From NCBI GenBank assembly GCA_021776475.1, contig JAJFFV010000005.1:620001-684000 (forward strand): a stretch of 64,000 bases of DNA. Direction: 5' to 3'. Each line of letters starts with the position of its first letter. The stretch's first letter is position 1. Position numbers and translations under genes: made by a program. This DNA comes from Parvularculaceae bacterium. Lineage in GTDB: Bacteria; Pseudomonadota; Alphaproteobacteria; Caulobacterales; Parvularculaceae. Shown here piece by piece: positions 52,271-61,583 of the stretch. Under the pieces are notes generated by a model. The model was not told where the DNA came from, did no database searches, and worked only from the letters and a program-made list of their open reading frames with translations.

Positions 52271-52881
52271 GATGGTCTCTCTTCACCGTCGAGACCTTCA
52301 TCATAAGGCTCGTTCCGAAAGACATAAGTCGAAATCAAGGCGCGCTTGCCGTCTTCAGTTTCAGCAAGACTCATACCCAATGCCGGGTTGATCATATCGA
52401 TAATGTAACAGACACGTACACGAATAATATCGAGCTGTGCGCCACGATCAAAACCCTGGTCGTCATAATTATACCCATCGGATGAGGGGCAAGACACAGT
52501 AGAGAGATCACTGTTAAGGTCGGACCAGGACGAGAAACGGGTGACATCTACCGACAGGTTTGCACTACAGTCGCCGAACGATTTCATCAAATCGCATACT
52601 TCTTCGAAGAAGCAGTCCTTTTCTGCCGTACAGGCACCCTGCGCTGAGGGATCAGACGCAACAATCGCCTGACCTGTACGGATCAGCCGTGATGCGCGGC
52701 TGACGGCTTCTTCCGCCACAGATGTGGAATAGAAATATAAAGATGCCTCAAAGATCGAGAACAATAGGCCGATGAAAAGAGGTGACAGCATCGCAAATTC
52801 GAGCGTGGCCGATCCTTCGCGGCATTTGTCAAGCTGCTTTCCGCGCCTCAGCAATTTGGACAGATTTTTGAAATTACTCAT
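52267..52881 (-). CDS. TadE-like pseudopilin-type protein 1
   Basis: A protein of 204 residues with the TadE pattern REGSATLEFAMLSPLFIGLL at about residues 21-40 and one helix. The periplasmic part is Cys-rich (ACTAEKDC, EEVCDLM, GDCSANL, VSCPSSD), and the cysteines could form disulphides. A GAGGA site precedes the ATG. It is eight bases from the stop of the VWA gene and overlaps the next gene by four, so the three are one operon. Confidence 0.83.
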   Translation of the reverse strand: MSNFKNLSKLLRRGKQLDKCREGSATLEFAMLSPLFIGLLFSIFEASLYFYSTSVAEEAVSRASRLIRTGQAIVASDPSAQGACTAEKDCFFEEVCDLMKSFGDCSANLSVDVTRFSSWSDLNSDLSTVSCPSSDGYNYDDQGFDRGAQLDIIRVRVCYIIDMINPALGMSLAETEDGKRALISTYVFRNEPYDEGLDGEERPS

Positions 52882-52889
52882 GTGATCCT

Positions 52890-54998
52890 CTATCCACTAA
52901 TATGCAGGTTGACGAGATCTTCCGTGATCGCCTGGAAGGCTTCCAGCAATTCGTCCGCGTCCTCAGCAAGGTAGTATGTCGCATCCTCGCCTTCAGGTTC
53001 TGTGGCACACGCTTTTAGCATTTTGTCTGGGTCAGATCCCGCAGAGATAGAAAAGCCAACCGTATAAACTTTAATGCCCTCTGCCTGCATCCTATGACAG
53101 ATACGAATGGTCTTACGATTGTATTCATCTTCATAGTCACCCGCATTGGCGCTGAGGTTGAGCCTGTTCTCCGCTAAATGCCCATAGGCTTCAAAATCTG
53201 AGCCATTGTGAGACCCGCTTTTGGAATTCACAGTATTCCTGCCGTCCGTCATGATGACAATTGCTTTACGCCAGTCAGTATCTACATTCGTATCGACACC
53301 TTCAGTAAACGGTGCTTCTGGAGAAAGCACGCGCCAGCCCCAAATCGCACCAACGGAAGAATTGGTGAAGCCGCCGGGCACTAACGCGTCTATCGTGTCG
53401 GTAATGTCTTTTTTCTTTGTCGTCAGAGGTAAAAGCTCAGTACTGCAATCCTGGTTTGGTCCCCGGCCTGCCAGTTCACCATTTTCCGAAACAGAAACGG
53501 TCAGATCGTATTTGCCTTCATATTTCTCCGTTGCGGGATTGTAGATACCGGGATAAGCCTGCCGTATTCGATATTCATCTGAAGCAACATTGGTTGCCTG
53601 CGTCGCCGGAACGATCACATCCCAAGCATCATCATTGACAAGTGGCAGAGAACTACAACCACCCGATGTTCTTCCATCCCAGTTATAGCGATACTGGCAT
53701 ACAATCTTGTTGTACGCTACGCGCGCATCTGAATCCCCATATGACATGTTGGTATACTGCCAATCACGCACAAATTTTCTATTGTCGTATGAACTTTCAT
53801 AGTCACCGTCTTGATTGATATCATCATACATGTAACCGGGCGAAGATGATCCGCTCATGTAATAGTTACAGGCATCCTTACCACTGGTTACTGCACAATC
53901 AGGATGATCTGGATAAAAGAACGGAACAAAGCGCGAGTTAACGACATCGCCTACCGCTGCTGCTGAATAGGGCAGGCTTGGCGCATTGTTAAATGCGTCG
54001 GAGACATCTGAAAAAACCGATGGATCCACGCCAGATGGCATATCATCCCATGTATTGATTTCGGTTGAGGCAACGGCTGAGCCCGGTTCCGTATCCATTT
54101 CATCGAGCGGAAACGGTCGGCTTTCGACGCAACCTTTCCAACCGGATTCTGTACCAATCGAATCAAAGAGCTTGAACAGGTTGACGTTTTTTGTCAGATC
54201 GATGTCAAAGGGATCCTCCGTGTGGAAGAAGGTGTTACCATGGTACATAGACTGAGCATCGAGATCCAGCCAGCTGTTATCCATGTTCGTGAGCCCGCCG
54301 GTATTAACAACCGTATTAAACGGAACGACGGCAACTTTGACCTGGTCATTCACCGCATCTGGATCGGTGCCGTAAAGCGTGTCCAGCATGTCATCGACGG
54401 CCTCTTTCAATACGCTCATCCGTGTGCCGCCTCCGGACGAACTCGACATTGATCCGGTCACATCCAGAACCAAGGCCAACTCAAGCTTTCCGGCACCCTG
54501 CAGCGTGATCTCCGTATCGGTGCTGAGATCGAAACTGTCGACACCCAACAAGCCCATAAGCGATGTGTTCATATAGCCGACCGCTGTCGGCTTCACGGTT
54601 GTTGTTGAGAATGTGAAATCAACCTCAAGTTCCGCAATTCCGGCAGAAGTTGAAAAGTTCGCGTAGAAGAAGTCTACGCCGTATTGTTTCAGTTCGTCCT
54701 TTTGTGAATCGCTCAGGCTGTTGATTTCGTACCCTAAAGCTGTCGCACGTTGCGAGATTGCAAGACCCGATGCATCAAGAGCGTTTGTCAGATTTTCGTT
54801 GACCATGCTGTAACGGGTAAATTCAATTGCGAGCCCAGCAAAGCCCATAATAGGTACAGTGGCCATGGAGAATAGAACAGCGAAATTGCCGCGCGTGTCC
54901 CCGCCAAATGATTTGATACTCAATGCTGCTGATGACAGCGATCCCTTCAGGAAACCCTTCAAGGACTTAAGTTTGTCACTGAAAATGTCTGTACGCAT
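52890..54998 (-). CDS. TadG-like protein with von Willebrand A domain
   Basis: A protein of 702 residues. Near residues 35-65 is the TadG/TadE-like segment GDTRGNFAVLFSMATVPIMG with one helix. After a short stalk, a von Willebrand A domain starts at about 173 with ELALVLDVTGSMSSSS; Asp179 heads the MIDAS metal site, and the late EPEGEDATYYLAEDADELL segment closes it. The large insert (about residues 250-520) is rich in Asp, Asn and Tyr with scattered Cys. Such proteins link Tad pili or secreted fibres to adhesion. First gene of the triplet; GGAGG precedes it. Confidence 0.87.
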   Translation of the reverse strand: MRTDIFSDKLKSLKGFLKGSLSSAALSIKSFGGDTRGNFAVLFSMATVPIMGFAGLAIEFTRYSMVNENLTNALDASGLAISQRATALGYEINSLSDSQKDELKQYGVDFFYANFSTSAGIAELEVDFTFSTTTVKPTAVGYMNTSLMGLLGVDSFDLSTDTEITLQGAGKLELALVLDVTGSMSSSSGGGTRMSVLKEAVDDMLDTLYGTDPDAVNDQVKVAVVPFNTVVNTGGLTNMDNSWLDLDAQSMYHGNTFFHTEDPFDIDLTKNVNLFKLFDSIGTESGWKGCVESRPFPLDEMDTEPGSAVASTEINTWDDMPSGVDPSVFSDVSDAFNNAPSLPYSAAAVGDVVNSRFVPFFYPDHPDCAVTSGKDACNYYMSGSSSPGYMYDDINQDGDYESSYDNRKFVRDWQYTNMSYGDSDARVAYNKIVCQYRYNWDGRTSGGCSSLPLVNDDAWDVIVPATQATNVASDEYRIRQAYPGIYNPATEKYEGKYDLTVSVSENGELAGRGPNQDCSTELLPLTTKKKDITDTIDALVPGGFTNSSVGAIWGWRVLSPEAPFTEGVDTNVDTDWRKAIVIMTDGRNTVNSKSGSHNGSDFEAYGHLAENRLNLSANAGDYEDEYNRKTIRICHRMQAEGIKVYTVGFSISAGSDPDKMLKACATEPEGEDATYYLAEDADELLEAFQAITEDLVNLHISG

Positions 54999-55336
54999 TT
55001 TACACTCCTCCCAACAGTCAGGAAGTGGTAATATGCCAAATAGTAGTTAAGGGAAATTTAGGAAACAAAGTTAACTGCAAGTATTATTGTTATGGTTAAC
55101 ATGCATTTACCATGTAAATATAAATAACATATTATAATACATTTTTTTTATTTATGTATAATAATTCATTTATTTGTTTTTTCTTGAATAGATTTTGACA
55201 AAACAAAATCCTATTGCTCAAAACCTTCAACAGCGCAATACTTCAATAAGCAGTTCACGTATGAATTTTTGATGATTGCTTGCGCATGATTGGCGCTGCT
55301 ATTGGCAATCACCATATGGGGGTATCCACCAAAGCG
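54999..55336. other. AT-rich 338-bp intergenic region
   Basis: Between the TadG-like start and the asparaginase-like stop. The part 55060-55200 is far more AT-rich than the rest of the window, with runs such as ATTTTTTTTATTTATG. It should hold the promoter of the Tad triplet. No gene is supported. Confidence 0.6.
55096..55110. promoter_or_regulatory. Possible CtrA-like box upstream of the Tad triplet
   Basis: TTAA, seven bases, TTAC differs by one base from the CtrA consensus TTAA-N7-TTAA. It lies 98 bp before the TadG-like start. A further GTTAAC lies at 55070-55075. In such AT-rich sequence a chance match is likely. Confidence 0.25.
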
Positions 55337-55831
55337 TCAGACGTCAAAACGGCCTTGTTCGGTATTCTTGTTCAGCTCATCTGCAGGAAATATTCTTCCG
55401 TTCATGACCCCATAGACACCCCTTTTGAGGGTTTGAGCAGCTATCACAGCTCCGCCAAGATTGAACGGTCCATCAGAAAACCCGAGAGAAAAAGGCCGCA
55501 TGGCGCCAGTTAGAACAATGGTTTTGCCGCTGCCTTCAGGTTCAAGATACCGCGCCGTTTGTCCCATCGTGCTGGTACCATGTGTGATAACAATTGCTTG
55601 TTCTGGGGCTGTCTTGATGGCGGACGCAATTTGCGCCCTGTGTTCATCAGTCATCTCGAGACTGTCGACCTGCATCACCTGCTGCACAACCGGAAAGTGG
55701 CAGCGGCCGTAATGCAGGATTTCCGGAATTTGCGTAGCACCGTCTTTCGAGAAAGCCAGTTTCTCCTCATGGGGATCATGAACCTTATCCATCGTCCCGC
55801 CGGTAATGAGGACCCGGACGTCGCGCCGCAT
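55337..55831 (-). CDS. Asparaginase-domain protein, N-terminal half only
   Basis: A protein of 164 residues matching only the first domain of L-asparaginases: LITGGTMDKVHD (first Thr) and ITHGTSTMGQTARYL, then VLTGAMRPF. Real asparaginases have about 320-350 residues and HGTDT, where the Asp is essential; here it is HGTST. Stand-alone half proteins of this kind occur in proteobacteria with unknown role. Activity as an asparaginase is doubtful. Its ATG shares one base with the symporter stop (TAATG), so it is coupled to it. Confidence 0.85.
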   Translation of the reverse strand: MRRDVRVLITGGTMDKVHDPHEEKLAFSKDGATQIPEILHYGRCHFPVVQQVMQVDSLEMTDEHRAQIASAIKTAPEQAIVITHGTSTMGQTARYLEPEGSGKTIVLTGAMRPFSLGFSDGPFNLGGAVIAAQTLKRGVYGVMNGRIFPADELNKNTEQGRFDV

Positions 55832-57183
55832 TACTTTTTGCCCCGGAAAACGTCTTCGTCAAGCGCGCCTTCCCACTTGCCGACCGCGACCGCGACTGCG
55901 GCATCACCAGTGACATTGGTGAGGGTGCGCATCATGTCCAGGAGCCGGTCAAACGGGAAGATCAGGGCGATGATCAAAACTGCCTGCTCAGCCGTCACAC
56001 CGAAGACGCTTAGCACGGTAAAGGCCAAAAACAATGATGCTGATGGAATCCCCGCCGCTGCAACTGAAACAGCAACAGCTGTTGCTGCAATTGCAACATA
56101 TTGCCCAGTCGTCAAATCGATATTGAGTGCCTGGGCGGCGAAAAGCGCCACCAGCCCTAGATAAATAGACGTTCCATCCATATTAACGGTCGCCCCGATG
56201 GGCAATACTGAACCGGCAACCGATTTCTCAACACCCAAATTGTTAGAGACATTTGAAATAGTGACTGGCAGTGTCGCCGCAGAAGACGATGTTGAGTAGG
56301 CCGTCATCATCGCATCCAAAATACCCCTGAGAAACTTCAAGAACGGCAGCCCCAGGATTATCCGGACCAGCCCCCCATAGACAACAACGATGTGAACGAA
56401 AGCTGCGACATAGAGCGCGATCGTCAGCTTACCAAGACTTACCAGAACACCGAGCCCCTGCTCACCCAATACCCACGCCATCAGGGCGAAAACACCATAT
56501 GGAGCAAGCTCCATGATAAAACTGGTCATGCGCAAGATTGCATCTGCAGCACTTTCGATGGTTTCCGCAATCCTCTCGCCCTTATCTCCAGCAGAGATGA
56601 CCCCGACGCCAAATAAAATAGAGAAGAATATGATTGCAAGAATATCGGTTGTCACCATCGCCTCAATGGGATTTGCCGGGATGATATTCAGCAATCTCTC
56701 ATTTAATGACTTGGTCCCGCCCTCCAGCCTTTCGCTAAGCGCACTAGCCGTTTCTGGTGAAGCACCGAAATAGTCCACGCCGAGCCCTGGCTGAAACAGC
56801 GTACCAAATCCCAGACCGATAACCACGGCAAACAAAGTCGTACACGCGTATAAGAACAACGTTTTTGCGCCAAGCGAACCGAGGCGTTTTGGGTCGCCCA
56901 TTGAAATAATACCGGCGATGATTGTTGTCATAATTAACGGAACGATCAGCATCCTGATCAGCTTTACAAACGCATCGCCGATTATTTTAGTATCCGTTGC
57001 TTGCTCACCAAATAGGTAACCGCTTAAACCACCAATAAGGAGGGCAGCGAAAACACGCAGCCACAGTGGTGCCTTTAAACCCCGGGAGAGAAAAAACAGA
57101 AAAGCGAAAACGACGACCGAGAAGCCCCAGAACCAGTTTTCCTGAACAAAATTTGCGATCCCGCTGATAACAGTTTCAACCAT
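55831..57183 (-). CDS. Dicarboxylate/amino acid:cation symporter (DAACS family)
   Basis: A protein of 450 residues with about eight helices and the two re-entrant loops of the GltP/DctA family. Typical parts are DAFVKLIRMLIVPLIMTTII, AYSTSSSAATLPVTISNVSN (Ser-rich loop) and VLPIGATVNMDGTSIYLG. These bind aspartate, glutamate or C4-dicarboxylates with Na+ or H+. GAGGG lies before the ATG. Pairing with an asparaginase-like gene is in line with Asp/Asn metabolism, though that partner looks non-catalytic. Confidence 0.93.
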   Translation of the reverse strand: MVETVISGIANFVQENWFWGFSVVVFAFLFFLSRGLKAPLWLRVFAALLIGGLSGYLFGEQATDTKIIGDAFVKLIRMLIVPLIMTTIIAGIISMGDPKRLGSLGAKTLFLYACTTLFAVVIGLGFGTLFQPGLGVDYFGASPETASALSERLEGGTKSLNERLLNIIPANPIEAMVTTDILAIIFFSILFGVGVISAGDKGERIAETIESAADAILRMTSFIMELAPYGVFALMAWVLGEQGLGVLVSLGKLTIALYVAAFVHIVVVYGGLVRIILGLPFLKFLRGILDAMMTAYSTSSSAATLPVTISNVSNNLGVEKSVAGSVLPIGATVNMDGTSIYLGLVALFAAQALNIDLTTGQYVAIAATAVAVSVAAAGIPSASLFLAFTVLSVFGVTAEQAVLIIALIFPFDRLLDMMRTLTNVTGDAAVAVAVGKWEGALDEDVFRGKK

Positions 57184-57243
57184 TTTTCCCTCTACAATTC
57201 TTATTGTGGACCGCTTGGCTCACTTTTTGTCTGCCGTTATCGA

Positions 57244-59415
57244 CTAATTTTGTATGCCGTTATCGGCTAATTGACGCAAGAAATAGACATATTGCAAGGC
57301 GAGCCGCTTAGCTGTCTGATCTCTATTAGCGCTCGCTGCATGCCCACCCTCGATGTTTTCATAATAGAGAAATGGCATGTCATAGCTTGCCATTTTCGCT
57401 GCCATTTTGCGCGCATGCCCCGGATGGACGCGGTCATCTTTTGTCGATGTAAAAAAGTAGACGCGCGGATACTCCATGCCTTCATCAAGGTTTTGATAGG
57501 GTGAATATTTCTCAATGAAAATGCGCTCTTCCTCGATGTCCGGATCACCATATTCCCCAACCCAGCTGGCTCCCGCCAGAAGTTTGTGATAGCGCAGCAT
57601 GTCCAGAAGCGGCACGCCGATCCCAATCGCGTTGTAAAGATCGGGCCGCTGTATCATGGATACACCCATGAGGAGGCCGCCGTTGGAGCCACCAAGAATG
57701 CCGAGCTGTGACGGGGTGGTTATGCCGCGGGCGATGAGATCTTCAGACACCGCGAAGAAATCATCAAACGCCAGTTGACGATTTTCTTTCAACACAGCCT
57801 GGTGCCATTCGGGACCAAACTCGCCGCCGCCGCGGATATTGGCATTCACGTAAACACCGCCGCGCGCCAGCCACATCTTGCCCGTGGTTCCTGAATAAGT
57901 TGGCAGAATAGAAATCTGGAAACCGCCATAGCCATACTGAATAGTCGGCGCTGGACCTGTCGCTAGGACGCTCTCCTTTGCTGTCACAAAATAGGGAATT
58001 TTGGTACCATCCGTACTTCTGGCTTCGTATTGGGTGGTCACAATATCTTCAGTGTCAAAAAACACAGGTGTACTTTTTAGCGATTGCGCCTGAAGGCCTT
58101 CATTTTGTACGTAATATTGGGTTTCTGGCGTGGTCGGATTTTCAAAATAGACCAGCATGTCGCCGGTTTTTTCCTCAACAGACGATATTGAAACAACACC
58201 GGCGTCGGGTAATTCGATTTGTTCACGATCCCAACCTGCAGCGGAAGGTGTGAACTTCACCACCTTACCGACTATATTGTCGAGCAGCTCCGCGTAAATG
58301 ACGCTTTGTGCAGCAAAAATACTCTCAACCGCCGCCCGAGGTCCCGGTTCATAAACCAGCGCAGCAGCTTTGCTGTCCGGGTCAAGCGTAACGATCGAAC
58401 CAGTTTTGTAGGTGCTCCCCTGGTACGCCCAATCTTCCTGTAAGCTTATGACGAGAAGGCCGAGCGTGACGCCCTGTACTGACGATTTTCGCGGTAGTGG
58501 CAGTTGTTCAAAATCCCCGGTTGAATTTTTCAGGAATGTTTCTCGCTCGAAAAATGTGATCGAACGGATAATACCCTGAAAAGTCCTGTCTTCAGTGATT
58601 TGCGTAAACGGAAAAGTGCCAACGTCTTCAGGCTTGCCGTCAAAAACAATCTCCGCATCCGCGATACTTTGACCCCGTTTCCAGAGCCGCGTTGTGCGGG
58701 GATAACCCGATGTGGTCATGGTTCCCTCGCCAAGGTCCATGCCAACAAGCATCGCATCTTGATCAACCCAGGCCGTCCCGGCCTTGGCTTCTTCCAGCTC
58801 AAAACCGCCTTCAACGAAACTCTTGCTGACAACGTCGAATTCACGGCGCACAGAAGCGTCAGAGCCGCCGCGGGACAGCGTCAAGATGCAGCGTGTGTAA
58901 GTTGGCGCGAGACAGTCAGAGCCTTTATATACCCAGTTTTCGTCTTCAGTTTCGGCCAGCTTGTCGAAATCAAGCAAGATGTCCCAGTTCGATCCGCCCG
59001 CGATGTACTCAGCGATGGCCATTCGCCGCCACAGACCACGCGTATTGGTTTCGTCCTGCCAGAAATTGTAAGCATACCCGTCGCGCAAAGCCGCGCCCGC
59101 AATCCGCTCATCCGAATTTAGGATGGCTTTTGCATCGGCTAATAATGGCTCATATCTGGCATCGCTTTCAAGCTCCGCGAGGGTGCGTTCATTCTGGCTT
59201 TTGACCCAGGCAATCGCTTCTTCACCCTCCACTTCTTCAAGCCAAAGGAACGGATCGTCTGTTGCGGATGTCATCGTGGCCGTTTCTTTCGTTTCCGGAG
59301 CGTCGCTTATATCCGTTGGCACAGACGTATTATTCTCAACTGCACAGCCGGTTAGCCATAGCCCCGAAAGTACCACAGCGGGAATTAGAGTATATTTTCT
59401 GGTAAGTATGGTCAC
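57244..59415 (-). CDS. Prolyl oligopeptidase family (S9A) lipoprotein
   Basis: A protein of 723 residues from a GTG. The N-terminus carries a lipoprotein signal ending in LTGC. DPFLWLEEVEGEEAIAWVK starts the S9A family pattern. The beta-propeller spans about residues 100-430, and the hydrolase domain has GILGGSNGGLLMG (catalytic Ser), TSTKDDRVHPGHARKM (Asp) and EGGHAA (His). It cleaves after Pro in short peptides, here in the envelope. Followed by the symporter after 60 bp on the same strand, so uptake of products is possible. Confidence 0.93.
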   Translation of the reverse strand: MTILTRKYTLIPAVVLSGLWLTGCAVENNTSVPTDISDAPETKETATMTSATDDPFLWLEEVEGEEAIAWVKSQNERTLAELESDARYEPLLADAKAILNSDERIAGAALRDGYAYNFWQDETNTRGLWRRMAIAEYIAGGSNWDILLDFDKLAETEDENWVYKGSDCLAPTYTRCILTLSRGGSDASVRREFDVVSKSFVEGGFELEEAKAGTAWVDQDAMLVGMDLGEGTMTTSGYPRTTRLWKRGQSIADAEIVFDGKPEDVGTFPFTQITEDRTFQGIIRSITFFERETFLKNSTGDFEQLPLPRKSSVQGVTLGLLVISLQEDWAYQGSTYKTGSIVTLDPDSKAAALVYEPGPRAAVESIFAAQSVIYAELLDNIVGKVVKFTPSAAGWDREQIELPDAGVVSISSVEEKTGDMLVYFENPTTPETQYYVQNEGLQAQSLKSTPVFFDTEDIVTTQYEARSTDGTKIPYFVTAKESVLATGPAPTIQYGYGGFQISILPTYSGTTGKMWLARGGVYVNANIRGGGEFGPEWHQAVLKENRQLAFDDFFAVSEDLIARGITTPSQLGILGGSNGGLLMGVSMIQRPDLYNAIGIGVPLLDMLRYHKLLAGASWVGEYGDPDIEEERIFIEKYSPYQNLDEGMEYPRVYFFTSTKDDRVHPGHARKMAAKMASYDMPFLYYENIEGGHAASANRDQTAKRLALQYVYFLRQLADNGIQN

Positions 59416-59497
59416 GCGCCGCTCCCGCTATTTTTGCCCAAGCATAACGGGCTCAACAGCAGGAGCAAGCGGCAGTTTGCGCTCTTCAGCGTTAGAA

Positions 59498-60019
59498 CTA
59501 CTGGGGCCGTATGACAAACCGGCGCAAGTTATCGGAAACATCCTGAGCGTTGTAAGCGGCAGCCTTGCGGGGCTTTTCACCTTTGGCCATCACGATATAG
59601 GCAATCGCTGTGTAGCGATTACTTTCACGTACCTCATAGTCGTAGAACCCAGGTCCCCAGCGATACCCGTAGCCATAATAGGGGAATGCCCGCCCGCGCC
59701 CGTAGTAAAACGGTCCAGGGTAACCGCTTGCGCTGTAACGTGTAGTTTTTTCAGTATCGTCCTCAACCACGATGAAATAGTCATAGCCCTTTTGCAGGGT
59801 CAGCTCAGCTGCCCGATAGAGCAGGTAATTTTCGACCGTTTCACGCGACGTCGACGAGTTGCCCCGGAAGGTCACGCGGTAGCGATTGCTCTCGATGCTC
59901 TGCTCAGAATAACCGTAGCCGCGATTGTCAACCCGCGGTCCATAAGGTGTTTCTGTTGCGCAAGCACTAAGCACCAGGCCGATGATGCCAATCAGGGTAA
60001 AAAGTTTGCCAAAAGCCAT
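59498..60019 (-). CDS. CC0125/CC1285-type lipoprotein
   Basis: A protein of 173 residues from an ATG at 60019 with a lipoprotein signal (MAFGKLFTLIGIIGLVLSACA). The mature part begins TPYGPR and has GYGYSEQSIESNRYRVTFRG, TVENYLLYRAAELTLQKGYD and a Tyr/Gly-rich loop (PYYGYGYRWGPGF). This layout is that of the CC0125/CC1285 family of Caulobacter-like lipoproteins, unknown function, and is one clue to the alphaproteobacterial host. Confidence 0.85.
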   Translation of the reverse strand: MAFGKLFTLIGIIGLVLSACATETPYGPRVDNRGYGYSEQSIESNRYRVTFRGNSSTSRETVENYLLYRAAELTLQKGYDYFIVVEDDTEKTTRYSASGYPGPFYYGRGRAFPYYGYGYRWGPGFYDYEVRESNRYTAIAYIVMAKGEKPRKAAAYNAQDVSDNLRRFVIRPQ

Positions 60020-60091
60020 GTTTTCGTCCTCCACCAATGATTTCCTAAAGAACGCCGATATTGTGGCAACCTTGTGTCGCCGACCGGGGAA

Positions 60092-61519
60092 TTAGCCCGG
60101 CATCTCCTCCGGTAGGATAAGGCTGCCAGATTTCAGATGCAAATCACGTTGAGGAAAGGGAATTTCGATTTCCTGCTCGTGCAGCCAATCCCAAACCGCC
60201 ATCATGACATCCGAGCGGACATTGCTGACGCCATTTGAGGGATCGCTGATCCAGAACCGCAGATCAAAATTCACCGAACTGTCGCCGAACTCCACGAGAT
60301 TACAGCGGGGTTTGGGCACCGTAAGGACACGGTCGATCGTTGTCACAAGTGCCTCGATCTTCTCCTGCACATGACGCACGTCGCGCTGCGCGTAGGAAAT
60401 GCCGAACGGCGCGTGGATCCTGACAACCTTGTCAGCATGCGACCAGTTAACGACACCCTCATTCATGAACATGTCATTTGGCACGAGATGTTCGGTGCCG
60501 TCTCTGGTCCGCACCGCCACATAGCGGGTATTCATTGCGGTGATCCAACCGAAGGTTTCACCAACTTCAATGACGTCGCCGGGTTTAATTGATTTGTCCG
60601 CGAGCAGCGTGATCCCGGCGGCAAAATTAGAAATGATCCGCTGCAGGCCGAGACCGATTCCGAGACCGACGGCACCGCCAAAAATCGCAAGGCTCGCCAG
60701 ATTGAAGCCGACGAACTGCAACGCGAGCAGAAGTGCGATGATCGGTAACACCAGATCCAAAATTTTGGCAAACATCGCCTTTAGTGAAGGATTCAGCTCA
60801 TCAACTTTGTTGATCCTGCCAGTGATAAAATTACTTGCCGTATTTGCGAGCCAGAAGAAAAGGGCAAAGATAATTGCCGCACGGATGACATCCAGGATAC
60901 TGATCGATGCGGCCGGGATGCTCTGCGCTGGATCGCCCGGCGAGATAGTCAGCGATATCGCCTGCAGTTGTACCATAACGTTGTCGAGAACACCGAAGGC
61001 GTCCAGAGCCATCACCGGCCAGACCGTGTAAAAGGCGACTTTCGACCAGAACGGAGATTGAATGGTCAAGGTGACGAGCCGGACAAGAATCCAGGCCGAC
61101 AACAAGCTGCGCCCCGCCTCCATCAATCCGGTTTTTTGCTCGACAGCGCCGAGGACGGTGATGAATACCGAAATCCAAATAAACAACGCAATCGGCGTGG
61201 CTATCTTTGCCAGTGATGTCGCTGCTCGTTTCAATATCCCATAAGGTGCGCGCTTGCACAGTTGTTCTTCGGTCAATTCCTTGAGGCGCGGTCCGAACAT
61301 TATCGCCGGCACAAGTGCGCCCATGAGCAACCCAAACTGCAGGGCAATATTCCAGGTCAGGAGATTGTCGCGGCCCCAAACCAACATGGCGGCGAGCATA
61401 TGGGTGAACGTCTCCGCCTGCTCTGGCCCCAGCAATGGTTCCAGAGCGTCATAAACCGGATTCAAGAAATCTTGGGTAGCCGTGACGTCAGGCGCATCGA
61501 TCTCGGGGGGTTCCTGCAT
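60092..61519 (-). CDS. MscS-family mechanosensitive channel
   Basis: A protein of 475 residues. About four to five helices cover residues 40-230; the pore helix follows in GGAVGLGIGLGLQRIISNF, and the beta domain has LLADKSIKPGDVIEVGETFG. The ATG at 61519 has AAGGA about ten bases before it; the frame opens at 61573 without a site. Longer than E. coli MscS (286) because of extra N-terminal helices, as in MscK/YbdG-like members. Releases solutes on osmotic stress. Confidence 0.92.
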   Translation of the reverse strand: MQEPPEIDAPDVTATQDFLNPVYDALEPLLGPEQAETFTHMLAAMLVWGRDNLLTWNIALQFGLLMGALVPAIMFGPRLKELTEEQLCKRAPYGILKRAATSLAKIATPIALFIWISVFITVLGAVEQKTGLMEAGRSLLSAWILVRLVTLTIQSPFWSKVAFYTVWPVMALDAFGVLDNVMVQLQAISLTISPGDPAQSIPAASISILDVIRAAIIFALFFWLANTASNFITGRINKVDELNPSLKAMFAKILDLVLPIIALLLALQFVGFNLASLAIFGGAVGLGIGLGLQRIISNFAAGITLLADKSIKPGDVIEVGETFGWITAMNTRYVAVRTRDGTEHLVPNDMFMNEGVVNWSHADKVVRIHAPFGISYAQRDVRHVQEKIEALVTTIDRVLTVPKPRCNLVEFGDSSVNFDLRFWISDPSNGVSNVRSDVMMAVWDWLHEQEIEIPFPQRDLHLKSGSLILPEEMPG

Positions 61520-61583
61520 GTATTTACCGTCCTTCTCGCCAGACTTCTTAGTCTGCCCCGGCATGGAAGGCAATTTTTCAGAA

